From NCBI GenBank assembly GCA_029204045.2, contig JAQNDB010000282.1:37526-101525 (forward strand): a DNA stretch of 64,000 bases, written 5' to 3'. Every line of letters starts with the position of its first letter. Position 1 is the first letter of the stretch. The DNA is from Tillandsia leiboldiana. Taxonomy: Eukaryota > Streptophyta > Magnoliopsida > Poales > Bromeliaceae. Below the pieces are notes generated by a model. It searched no databases. It saw only the letters and a program-made list of their open reading frames with translations, and was not told the DNA's origin. A program made the translations under genes and the position numbers. Shown here piece by piece: positions 34,535 through 44,359 of this stretch.

Positions 34535-34706
34535 CCGATCCGGATCGGGCAAGGTGATCCGGATCCCGAACGCAGGTTTTCTCCTGCGGGCTGACGATCC
34601 GGATTGGACCTGCCGATCCGGATCCCGAACGCAGTTTTCTCACTGCGGGTAGCCGATCCGGATCGCAAGCTCGGGAGGATCCGGATCGCGGCTAGGTTTT
34701 TATAAA
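34535..34706 (+). promoter_or_regulatory. Putative internal promoter of the env-like gene (element C)
   Basis: Six ATCCGGAT palindromes occur in three pairs, with CGCAG...CTGCG inverted repeats between them and TATAAA at 34701-34706. It is directly comparable with 22567-22740. It precedes an env-like frame that is still open. Confidence 0.62.
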
Positions 34707-34822
34707 GAACAAAAGGGTTTTGATTTCTTTTACTCCAATCTTTTGTTCAAAAGTTTCCAGAGCGCTTCTCTCTAGATTTCATCCTTCTTGGAAGCTTTCA
34801 AACTCAAGTTCTTCAATTCCAA

Positions 34823-35203
34823 GTAAGTTTTATTGATCAAAATCTCGGTTTTTCACCGTTTTTCTCTTTTCCTCCTCAAACGCACGAATTTCTTGGACCA
34901 ACTTTGTTTGTGGATGGTTTTTTGATCAAATTTCTTTTGAAATAAGAACTCTGGGTAGTTTAGTTTTGATTATATGCTAGGTTTTCTTCTGATTAACGGA
35001 TTTTTAGGCTACGATTTCTAAAATTTCGGTTTTAGGGCATATAATAAGGATTTTCGAAAATTATGCAATTGATCTATTTTTAAAAGTCTTTTTGCAAAAC
35101 TAATTTGATTCTTGGCTTCTCTACATGATTATGATTGTTTGGGTACAATTTTTCCAATTTTTGAAAACTAAGAATTTTTGTGTTCTTGAGTTGGTCTTCA
35201 CAG
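34823..35203 (+). other. Putative leader intron upstream of the env-like ORF (element C)
   Basis: Donor GTAAGT at 34823, acceptor TCTTCACAG ending at 35203, 381 bases, T-rich. The next ATG is at 35234. An ATG at 35180 in the same frame lies inside this intron, so the shorter start is preferred. Confidence 0.55.
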
Positions 35204-35233
35204 GATTTAAATCTTCTCAAAGCACTTGGATCA

Positions 35234-36589
35234 ATGGGATTCTCATGGATCATTCTTTTGTTGGTCACAATAGTGCACACTCGGGCCACAAACAAATTAA
35301 AGAGAGCTAAGAAAACACACCAAAAAGGTGAATTTGTCGAGGTCAGTGATACAGAGGTGGATTGTCACGAGATAGATTGGACTGCATTGACAGATGATGA
35401 TGAATCATTGCCTGAACAAAAGGCGTCCGATGCTTCGAAAGGAAAAGCACCCATGGACAAAGGAAAAGCGCCTATGACTAAACCAACCATCTCTGTGAAA
35501 AGGAAACGAGTAACTAGACGTTTTGGACTACGACGAGACGCTGATTTTAACACACCGATAGTTCCTGACTCCCCGCCTCGCGTGGAAGGAGTGTTCGTCA
35601 GCATGGATCGCGTTCGAGCGTTTGAACGTCGTGAATGCATCGGTGAACGTCATGTCAACATTGAAGCTCTCCGAAATCACTCACCTGAGTTTGGAACCTT
35701 GATTGAGCAAGCTAATCTCATCCAAGTCTGCCGATTCCCCGAACTACTTGGGTATTGTTTGTATCGTGTAAGGACCTTTTACACGAATGCAACACATCTT
35801 CAAGAAGGAGAACATGGATCAATGCATTTCTATACAATTATCCAAGGGATGAAACTTAAAATCACTCCGCAGCTAATTGGCGAAGTTCTTGGAATGGAAT
35901 CTAACACATTGGGGGTCAACTTTTTGAAAGGAAAAAGTTTGACGAATGCCTTGTGGCGAACAGTGATAGATAAAATTTGTTTGGAAGGAACGAATTCAGC
36001 TAATGGTAAAAGTGTAAAATCCAAACATCTTCGACTGGAATACCGATTTCTAAATTTCATCACGTGTTACAACATTCTACCTAACATGCAGACTAAGGTC
36101 GTGAGATGGGAGAGACTGCTGTTCCTATATCTCTTAGGTCATCCCTCTGAGGCTGTAGGATTGAACATGAATATCCCCTACATAATTTGGAATAGAATGT
36201 CAAGATATATTGTGCATCCTCATCCTTCTGAGCGACTTCCGTTTCCGTTAATCATCATGAGGATCTTACAAAAGTTTGACATTGATATAAGCTCGACATC
36301 TTATCAACACTGTTGGGGGATGATAGATGAGTCAACGATTGTGAAGTCACTTCACAAATTACCACATGTTACTCCGACACATTCCACTGGAAAGAAACCT
36401 TGTGTCGGCACCTCGGCCTCACCGTCTCAACAAGCATCAGAACAAAGGCGAATGTCTGAAGAACTCGAGATCATAACGGCATCCCAAATTACATTGACCA
36501 AGAAAGTAAATTCAATGAGGAAATTGATCAAGAACATGTTCACTAAGATGGGATATAGTGCGTCTGAGGACTCAGACTCGGATGACTAA
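35234..36589 (+). CDS. Env-like protein of Sirevirus C, intact (451 aa)
   Basis: This is the third gene of the element, downstream of pol. I chose ATG 35234 because it follows the acceptor site and matches the start in element B; the frame also opens at 35180. Residues 1-17 (MGFSWIILLLVTIVHTR) form one hydrophobic segment, a possible signal anchor. A basic stretch, an acidic Asp/Glu patch and repeated GKAPM motifs follow. The core contains RRECIGERHV (near residue 133) and VRWERLLFLYLLGHPSEA (near 290), and resembles the plant transposon domain found in env-like ORFs of Sirevirus and Athila elements. A C-terminal coiled coil (about 400-440) ends in an acidic tail. No glycoprotein-type cleavage site is evident. 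The function is unknown. It is the only long undamaged ORF of the copia elements here. Confidence 0.8.
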   Translation: MGFSWIILLLVTIVHTRATNKLKRAKKTHQKGEFVEVSDTEVDCHEIDWTALTDDDESLPEQKASDASKGKAPMDKGKAPMTKPTISVKRKRVTRRFGLRRDADFNTPIVPDSPPRVEGVFVSMDRVRAFERRECIGERHVNIEALRNHSPEFGTLIEQANLIQVCRFPELLGYCLYRVRTFYTNATHLQEGEHGSMHFYTIIQGMKLKITPQLIGEVLGMESNTLGVNFLKGKSLTNALWRTVIDKICLEGTNSANGKSVKSKHLRLEYRFLNFITCYNILPNMQTKVVRWERLLFLYLLGHPSEAVGLNMNIPYIIWNRMSRYIVHPHPSERLPFPLIIMRILQKFDIDISSTSYQHCWGMIDESTIVKSLHKLPHVTPTHSTGKKPCVGTSASPSQQASEQRRMSEELEIITASQITLTKKVNSMRKLIKNMFTKMGYSASEDSDSDD

Positions 36590-37473
36590 TTTGTGCTTTA
36601 ACAATTTTTGTGCAAATTTGTGCAGGATTTTATCTTTTTAGACTTTAGTTCAGCTTTTAGGACTTACTTTTAGTTCTAGTTCTTATTTTTCGGAACAATT
36701 TTTGAAATCTTTAACTCTCCTTAAATTTTTGTGTTTTTGGCTGATTTTGTGACAAAAAGGGGGAGAGAGTTTATAGAGAACTTGAACAATGCTTGAACAA
36801 TGATTGATTGAACAATGATGATGATGTGCATGGACATCAAGGTAAGGGAACTTGAAAATCTTGATTGTGAAAATCTTGATGATGAAGATTTTGTATACAT
36901 CAAGGTAAGTATGATCTCAACTTCAACTTGAGGTTTTTCAGCTATATGAATGCATGCCTCGACTAACTATTTGCTAACTATTTGGGCATGTAATATAACT
37001 AACAAGTTGATGTTCACTAACAAGTTTGTGACACTTGGTTTTTGATTGCATAGAAGATATGTTGGTTCTTAACTCTGATCAATTACATATCTATATATAT
37101 ATATTAGTTTGTCACAAACATGTTCATGACATTTGGTTTTTACGTGCAAAAAGGATATGTTGGTGTTTATTTAACTATGATCAGTTTACATATCTGAATA
37201 TAAATGTCATGGTAAGTATAAATGAGTTTAAACTTCATCTCTGTTTGTGGTTTTTGAATGATACAAAATTCTTGAGGTATCTAACGATTTCTTTTGTCAA
37301 GAATGATTTCTTTTTGCAGAGAGTACAGATGTCTAAGTCTAGAGTCTGTTTTAGGAGTTTAACTCATGTATTGTATTTTGGATCTCCATTGTAAATTTTT
37401 GTTGTATGGTGATAGCAACAAAAATATCTTTTTGAATTTTCTTTAGTGGATCTATGTTTTGTCACGAAACCGC
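36590..37473 (+). other. 3' non-coding region of Sirevirus C
   Basis: No ORF is supported. It contains AAAAAGGGGGAGAGAG (about 36755), short repeats of GAACAATGATGA, a TA-dinucleotide run near 37092, a partly duplicated segment (GACACTTGGTTTTTGATTGC, then a similar phrase about 90 bases later), and the perfect 10-bp hairpin with loop TATGGTGATAG at 37395-37425. Confidence 0.7.
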
Positions 37474-37486
37474 CAAAGGGGGAGAT
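37474..37486 (+). other. 3' polypurine tract of Sirevirus C
   Basis: AAAGGGGGAGA lies directly before the 3' LTR start TGTTACGG. Confidence 0.87.
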
Positions 37487-38823
37487 TGTTACGGAATTTG
37501 AGTTGGCGTAGTTTCGTGAAAGTCTCAAGTCTTGAAGATTGAAGGTGAAGAAAGTTGGATCATTTAACTCAATCTCAAGTAAGAAGAATTCAAAAGGATC
37601 AGGTATGTTTAACTAAAGAATCTGTGTGATCCGAATACTTCTTGTAGTGTAGAAACACGTGGAAGAATCTTTCATTGCATAAAAATCAAAAACTGGACTT
37701 GGGACATGTTCAGGATCCGGATCAGGTTGTTCGATCCGGATCCCGAAGGTGGTTCGTTCATACATCGTCGCAATCCGGATCGTAGTCTCTCGATCCGGAT
37801 CCCGAACGTTGAGTTTACCATCTACCTTGAACGATCCGGATCTTGCTTCGCAATCCGGATCCCGAACGTTGATGTTTGGTGAACTGTATGAACGATCCGG
37901 ATCGTAGTCGCATGATCCGGATCCCGAACCTTCGTTTTTCTGGAATTGGCTGTTTCGTTATGACGATCCGGATCCTAGTTATCACGATCCGGATCGCCGT
38001 CCGTAAATATCCAGAAATGGTTGGTTTTTGATTCTTATCTCCTTCCTAGGGTTTCTAACCTATAAATACACCCTATGTCTTTCTTTCTAGGGGGAATCCA
38101 CATAGCCGTCATTTTCTTGTATCATCTTATACGGCTATAGATCCTCATATAGAGAAGAAAGGAAATCATTAGAGAATACTCTATGTTTCTTCATCTATAT
38201 TGATTAGTTTGATTCTAGGTTTTCATACTCACATCTTGAGTTGAATCAAACTAATGAATACTTAGATGGTATTTCCGATCTATCTTTGATCTAAGTATTC
38301 GGCGGATCATCACCACCCAAAAACAACGATTTTCCCCAAAAATTGGCGCGTGGATTCGCGTGTCCTTGTGGATTCAAGGTTCAATCGCTCTCGTGGATTC
38401 GGAGCGAGGCACGTTCGTGGATTCGAACGGTGCTATTGGGTGAAGACCGTGGATTCGGTCGGACGTCGTGGATTCGACGTTGGACGCCGTGGATTCGGCG
38501 TTGGGCGCAGATCGTGGATTCGAGAAGCGTCGGAGCGAGCGGAGAAGATCCTCTAGGAGCGTATGGAAAAGGTTGAGTCGTAAGTGTGTACGGTAAATCA
38601 CCTTGTACGTGTTTTAATTCTAGTGGATTTCTGCCGTGTTATCGGTCCCGTGGTTTTTTACTCCGGTGATGGAGTTTTCCACGTAAAAATCTTGCGTGTT
38701 ATTTTATTTTCCGCATTGGGTTTTATCGCAACGATTTTTTGGAGTGTTTATACGTTTACACCTATTCACCCCCCTCTAGGTGTTTCTTCCCCTATTTAGA
38801 TCCGTATTATATACGATCCAACA
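37487..38823 (+). repeat. 3' LTR of Sirevirus C (1337 bp)
   Basis: It starts TGTTACGGAATTTG and ends GATCCAACA. It carries ten ATCCGGAT palindromes, TATAAATA at 38061-38068, a stem-loop array at about 38346-38530 and the two terminal hairpins. The right flank is AACTT, and the 5' partner of the target duplication lies in the gap. Confidence 0.92.
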
Positions 38824-40203
38824 AACTTTACTTCATAATCATAATCTTGAAGATACTTCATTATAGGAGTTTTTGATATTATAAGCATCAAATTTTAGAA
38901 ATCATGTGTGATCTTCAGATGCTTAATCTATCTCGGTTGTGTGAGTTCTTTGTGATAAACATGAGACAACCGATTGACTAAAATTTGGGATTTAATTCTT
39001 TCACGTAAGAGATTGCCTTCTTACAAGGGTAAATAATTGAATTATGAAAGATGTGGAAAGAGTTACATCCGAAAGGAGTGTGAAAACTACCACCACATGC
39101 TGGAAAGAGCTGCCACCCCGGTCGTCCGGTTTGTGTGTGAAGCTACCACATGTTATGGATGCTTGATAGTATTTTATGAGAAAATCTTTAGTTGAAGCAT
39201 TTGGAGATTTATATGCAAAACTCTTATATTTTGAACAATCTCCTGGTTGGTATAAGGTGGAATAGTTGAAAGATGCTCAAAGAGCCACCCTTAGGTATTT
39301 TAGTGCTTATCTCAAATTTGAAAGGGTAAAAATTCAGAATTGATGTCATTTGGAAATCTTCGTAAGTCATCTTTGTAAATCCGTTATATCTTGATAGAGT
39401 TTGGATCTCAAGATTATTTTTGATGACTTGTGTTTGATGAATATAACATGAAAAACGGTTTATAATGTTTTACCTTTATTTTTCATGATTTTGGAGTAAA
39501 TCTTTTTAATTTCGTGAAATTAATTGGATTGAATGGCATCTATGTGAATTCATTGTTTTTCAAAGCACTTAAATGGATTTCTTGATGGAATACAAATCGG
39601 TATTTGAAAAGATTCCAAAATCTGGATTTGTTTCAAGAAATTATTTGGTTTTTGCTTTCTGGTACAGGTACGCAATCTGCATTTTTGTTATATACCGGAA
39701 CTGAGCTTTTATCTCTCTTTCTCTATGAACTAATGCTGTTAGTGATTTCCTTTTGTCTAGTATGTTCACTGTTTGACAATTTGTGACAAAAAGGGGGAGA
39801 AGAGAAATAGGGGGAGACAGAGATGTGATCATCGAGACACAAAGGGGGAGAACATGGAGAACATGTTAGAGATGCTCAAGATAGGGGGAGACAAAGAAAA
39901 AACAAAAGAACCAAAAGGAAGACGGATCAAATGTAGGATTCTAATTTCTAACGACTAACGTTTGATTTTGTTTGGAGTTTTGTTTTGCAGGAATTACATT
40001 ACTTTAAGACTCCAAGTCCTAAGTCATAGAGTATGTTCTAGGACTGTTTGGTTCAAATGTAATTTTGTATTTATTGGATCTTTCACGCAAAGAAAATCAA
40101 TGTTTTGGTGATGACATTGAGTTTCGATTTTTTGGTTTAAGATGAGTGTTTTGAGCTTTTATGTATTTTTGGGTTTTGTCACGAAATTGCCAAAGGGGGA
40201 GAT
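38824..40203 (+). other. Family-3 copia, 3' internal region without env-like gene
   Basis: No coding frame is supported. It contains the CTACCAC element in diverged form (39050-39290), four GGGGGAGA polypurine tracts (39784-39892), a hairpin TCAATG/CATTGA with a TTGGTGATG loop (40097-40120) and the final tract AAAGGGGGAGA at about 40193. It contains neither the ATCCGGAT internal module nor an env-like ORF. Element C was inserted at its left edge. Confidence 0.78.
39784..39892 (+). repeat. Multiple internal polypurine tracts (family-3 copia)
   Basis: AAAAAGGGGGAGA, TAGGGGGAGA, AAAGGGGGAGA and TAGGGGGAGA occur within 110 bases. Repeated polypurine tracts upstream of the 3' LTR are a known Sirevirus trait. 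Confidence 0.75.
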
Positions 40204-41597
40204 TGTTACGGCATTTTGGTGTTGGCATATTTCGTGAGTCAAGTCAGTGAGTTGAGTCGGAGTCTTAAAGGGATCAAATTGTCAATCAGCTTTCAAAGAC
40301 TTAGAGAAGATTCAACAAGAGCTCAAGTTGACACTCAGTGTCTTGAGTCTTGAAGATTGAAGTTGAAGAATTGTGGATCAGTTACATCAATCTCAAGAAG
40401 AAAGTATTCAAGAGGATCAGGTATGTTTAACTAAATAATTTTGGTGATCCGAATACCTTCTTATAGTGTAGAAACACTTGGATGAACTTTTATTGTCATA
40501 ATAATCAAAAACTGGTGTTCGGACATGTTCAGGATCCGGATCAGAGCCAACGATCCGGATCCCGAAGGTTGTTGCTTCATACAAGACTTCGATCCGGATC
40601 CATGCAATTTTCGATCCGGATCCCGAATGTTAAGTTTTCTGATTTGTATGAACGATCCGGATCGGGCAATGCGATCCGGATCCCGAACCATGGTATTTCT
40701 GGAATCGTCAATCTCGTTACGACGATCCGGATCGCAGTAAATCCGATCCGGATCGCCGTCCTGAAAATTTCCAGATAAGGTATGTTTTTGATTCTTATCT
40801 CTTTCCAAAGGTTTCTAAACTATAAATAGACATTTAGGGTTTCTCAAAAACGGGGGAGCTACGGCCGATCAATTTCTAAAACACTTGAGAGCAACCCTAG
40901 AGGCTAGGTTTTCATCGTTCTTCTTTATAGCCTCTTTTAGGTCAATTCGATGGTTCTTTCAAGAACATATCTTTTGTCGAATTGATCTAATCTTTGCTTA
41001 GAGATTTCTTCTACGGTTCCTCAATGAGAATCTAAGCAAAGGATCACCATCGAAGTCAATATTCTTATCGACTGAGTTTGCGTCGTGGATTCGACGTGGC
41101 ATCGTGGATTCGGTGTGCTAAAGGCGTTTCGTGGATTCGAAACGTGTGCTCGTGGATTCGAGTGGCGTTCGTGGATTCGAACGTGTGCAGTGGGCGTGCA
41201 AAATCGGTGGAGCGTGAGGTCCAAGAAATTGAAGGAGGGGTTAAATCCGTGGAGACGGTAATCACCTTGTTATTCTTCTTTTCTTAGGGATTGTTATTGC
41301 GTGGATATCCAACCGGTCAGCGCAAGGTCCGAAGAAGCTGAAGGAGGGGTTGAGTCCGTGGAGTCGGTAATCACCTTGTTATTCTTCTATTCTTAGTGGA
41401 TTGTTATTGCGTGTTGGTCCCGTGGTTTTTCTCCTGGATTGGAGTTTCCACGTAAATCTCGGTGTTCTGTTTTTATTTTCCGCATTGGTTTTTATTTTGC
41501 ACTGAGATTGAGTTTTTAAGTATTACACCTATTCACCCCCCCTCTAGTTGTTTGATAGTACCTATTTAGATCCTTGTGGATCCTATAAAAACCTACA
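40204..41597 (+). repeat. 3' LTR of family-3 copia (1394 bp)
   Basis: It starts TGTTACGGCATTTTGG and ends AACCTACA. Eight ATCCGGAT palindromes lie at 40530-40760 and TATAAATA at 40821-40828. Five TGGATT stem-loops with stems of 4-7 bp lie at 41081-41183. A tandem duplication with a period of about 110 bp is at 41212-41410, and the CGTGG...CCACG hairpin near 41422-41453 itself has a TGGATT loop. It adjoins G2 leader sequence on the right. Confidence 0.9.
41081..41183 (+). repeat. Stem-loop array with constant TGGATT loop (family-3 LTR)
   Basis: Stems are CGTCG/CGACG (41081), CATCG/CGGTG with a T-G wobble (41100), CGTTTCG/CGAAACG (41125), CTCG/CGAG (41149) and CGTTCG/CGAACG (41166). None of these stems are the same as those in the element B array, yet each pairs around TGGATT. 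Confidence 0.8.
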
Positions 41598-41844
41598 CGA
41601 CGATCTAGTTCGGACCATTGTCTGTACACAAACACAACAAAAGTTAGCTCTAGACTCCGCTAGAAGCAACAACCACCTATCGAGAGAAAAGGATCTATAC
41701 ATTGCCCCCCCCCCCCCCGATCACTCGCGTTCTACACTCCTATGCCCTACACATTTCATTCATTTGAAGCTAAGTGTGGTATCTTCGTGGATGTCGGACA
41801 CTGACTGTTGTGATTAAAGAATTCTCTCTGATACCATCTTAATC
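41598..41844 (-). other. Leader of minus-strand G2 gypsy element
   Basis: This lies just downstream of the G2 5' LTR. The primer binding site TGGTATCAGAG is at 41826-41836 on the minus strand, eight bases from the LTR, as in Tekay D. There is a run of 15 C at about 41706-41720 and no ORF. The rest of the G2 interior was displaced by the family-3 insertion. Confidence 0.75.
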
Positions 41845-41973
41845 TGTCACGCCCCGGGGGTTTCATTCAGCGGAAATAATCAACGAAAAAGGGATTTGTT
41901 TTGCGTATCAATTTTTTTTTGAAATTCCTTCTTCCCCGGTGCGTGCCCAGACCCGCCGCATACACAGAATCAC

Positions 41974-42549
41974 TGTGACGCCCCACTTCCCAGGGGGTCA
42001 CCCATCCTAGAACTACTCTAGCTCTAGCACGCTTAACTCTCATGTTCCTCTTGGATCTTGCTACCATCCAAAATGCTATATCTGGGTTAGAGATTTAGTC
42101 CTATTATATCATTTATATAGAGGACTAATCCAAATTCCGGGGGTGTCACATTCTTCCCCCCTTTAAGTCCTGACGTCCACGTCAGGCTCAAGCACACTCA
42201 CAAGCACCAGGCGATGTGAGACTCGTCTCGCTAGCCTTAGCCGACCTTGTGAGGAGCTGCACTCCACTCACAACGGTCATTAGCCGGGGAGCCTCGCTCT
42301 ACCCTCTAAATAACCCTGGCTCAGCCGAGACTCATCTCACATTTCCGGCTGGTGAATGGCTCTGATACCAACTGTGACGCCCCACTTCCCAGGGGGTCAC
42401 CCATCCTAGAACTACTCTAGCTCTAGCACGCTTAACTCTCATGTTCCTCTTGGATCTTGCTACTATCCAAAATGCTATAGCCGGGTTAGAGATTTAGTCC
42501 TATTATATCATTTATATAGAGGACTAATCCAAATTCCGGGGGTGTCACA
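41974..42549 (-). mobile_element. Cassandra-type TRIM element, copy 2 (576 bp)
   Basis: LTRs at 41974-42150 and 42373-42549 differ at a few positions. The interior has the tRNA-Met primer site near its right end and the polypurine tract near its left end. 5S-like segments are at about 41983-42047 and 42382-42446 (-). Target duplication ATCAC occurs at 41969-41973 and 42550-42554. It is inserted in the G2 LTR. Confidence 0.93.
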
Positions 42550-44359
42550 ATCACCCTGCAAACGGACAGAGTCTCCTCTGTATATACACGGCGTCGCGGC
42601 TAATACAACATGCAATCATAGTAGTTTATTCAATCACAACAGTTCTCAACACTTACACAACAGAACCATTCTCAAGGCCGACCAATTTGAAAGGATAAAT
42701 CCACAATTTTAAAAACGGGTCCCACCCGGCATCCAGATTTCTAAAACAGTTCGAAAACTATAAATCCACAGAGTTTTTAAAACAGTGCCCACACGACACT
42801 CAGGTTTTGAAATCCGTTTTCTAAAATCCATAAATCCACAGGGTTTTGAAAACGGTGCCCACACGACACCCAAGTTTTGAAAACGATTTTCACAATTCCT
42901 TTTTCTGTTTCTTTCTTTTCTTTTGAAAAACGACCGAACAGAGATAAGAAATGAACTCAACATCCACATAACCAAAGAGTAGAGTACCGACATCCACACC
43001 GACCCCACGAGGGTATCGAGAACCACACAATAGTCTACAAGTAGTAAATAAAATGCGACAGAAAAGAGAAAAATACAGTCTGGGGTCTCATAGGACCCGA
43101 AAGCTCCTGACTAGGCCTCACCGTCGCCTAGCTCTCACCCCTGAAGGAACATGTCACGGAGTGGGAAGTCAGCGACACGATAATACTAATAATAAAGCAG
43201 TAAAGTAGTAAAGCCAACCGTAAGGCTATCCGGAGCAACCACCCTCCCAAGAGGGAAAAAAAACCACGAACACCTGCAAAACCTGACCGCGTCGAGCACC
43301 TACCCCGACAGGTCGCACCGCTCACACCTTGGCGCCTCAAAACCCCACACCTACGGGGGCCCCACTACGTCACCTCGTGGGTTTACACGGGTCATAGACC
43401 ACTTTTTCGAAAAAGCGCACCCTTTGCGGTGGCCAAACCACGGGTGCGCGTGCTGCACCTCGAGCATAGTAACCGAGAATATCATATATAACCAAGTAGC
43501 GAGAACCGTAGAGACTATCAACCATATATAACCAAGTAGCAAGAACCATAGAGACTATCAACCTTAGCACAATTAAACGCATAAATAGAAGTAGTTACAA
43601 GTGTCGAAAGTGCTACGCTGAGTCTCCAAATAAAAACCCACCTGTCTCGTGCGGTGATCAACGCGCGATTCCTCCGCGTCTTGGTGTATTCCCCGGACCT
43701 ACACGAACCCGCCGCAAAGAAATCAGTAACTCGAAACCCCAAATAAGGACCACGGAACAAAAGATTCTCCCTGTCGGTCGCGGAATGCGGCCCGCAGATC
43801 CGGCGGCGGCGGCGACGTCCCGGGGCGAGGACAAAGGCACGGGCAGCCCACCAGCGCGCGCGGCCCCGCGCTGTGCCCGACCCCGCGCGGGCGCGCTGCC
43901 CGCATGCGCGGGCTGCCCTGCGCGGTGCCAGACCCTTCGATGGCGGCCGGCCCGCGCGGCGTGCTGCCCGCATGCGCGGGCGGCCCCGCGCGGCGCCCGA
44001 CCCCGCGCGGGCGCGCGGCCAGCATGCGCGGGCAGCCCCGCGCGGTGCCAGACCCCGCGCGGGCGCCTGTGACACCCCCGGAATTTGGATTAGTCCTCTA
44101 TATAAATGATATAATAGGACTAAATCTCTAACCCGGCTATAGCATTTTGGATGGTAGCAAGATCCAAGAGGAACATGAGAGTTAAGCGTGCTAGTGCTAG
44201 AGTAGTTCTAGGATGGGTGACCCCCTGGGAAGTGGGGCGTCACAGTTGGTATCAGAGCCATTCACCAGCCGGAAATGTGAGATGAGTCTCGGCTGAGCCA
44301 GGGTTATATAGCGGGTAGAGCGAGGCTCCCCGACTAATGACCGTTGTGCGTGGAGTGCA

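Larger units (their letters stand above)
29776..38823 (+). mobile_element. Sirevirus-type copia element C, lacking its 5' end
   Basis: It begins in the coiled coil of Gag and runs through pol, the conserved spacer, the internal promoter-like module, an intact env-like ORF, and the 3' LTR. It belongs to the same family as A and B. The 5' LTR and first part of gag fall in the gap. It lies inside a family-3 copia, whose internal sequence starts at 38824. Confidence 0.92.

Noticed and set aside
41706..41720. Run of 15 C as a biological signal
   Set aside because: A homopolymer in a degraded leader. Length may be a sequencing artefact.
44171..44235. A 5S rRNA gene
   Set aside because: Only part of 5S is present, inside 177-bp LTRs with target duplications. 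It is Cassandra, not a 5S gene array.
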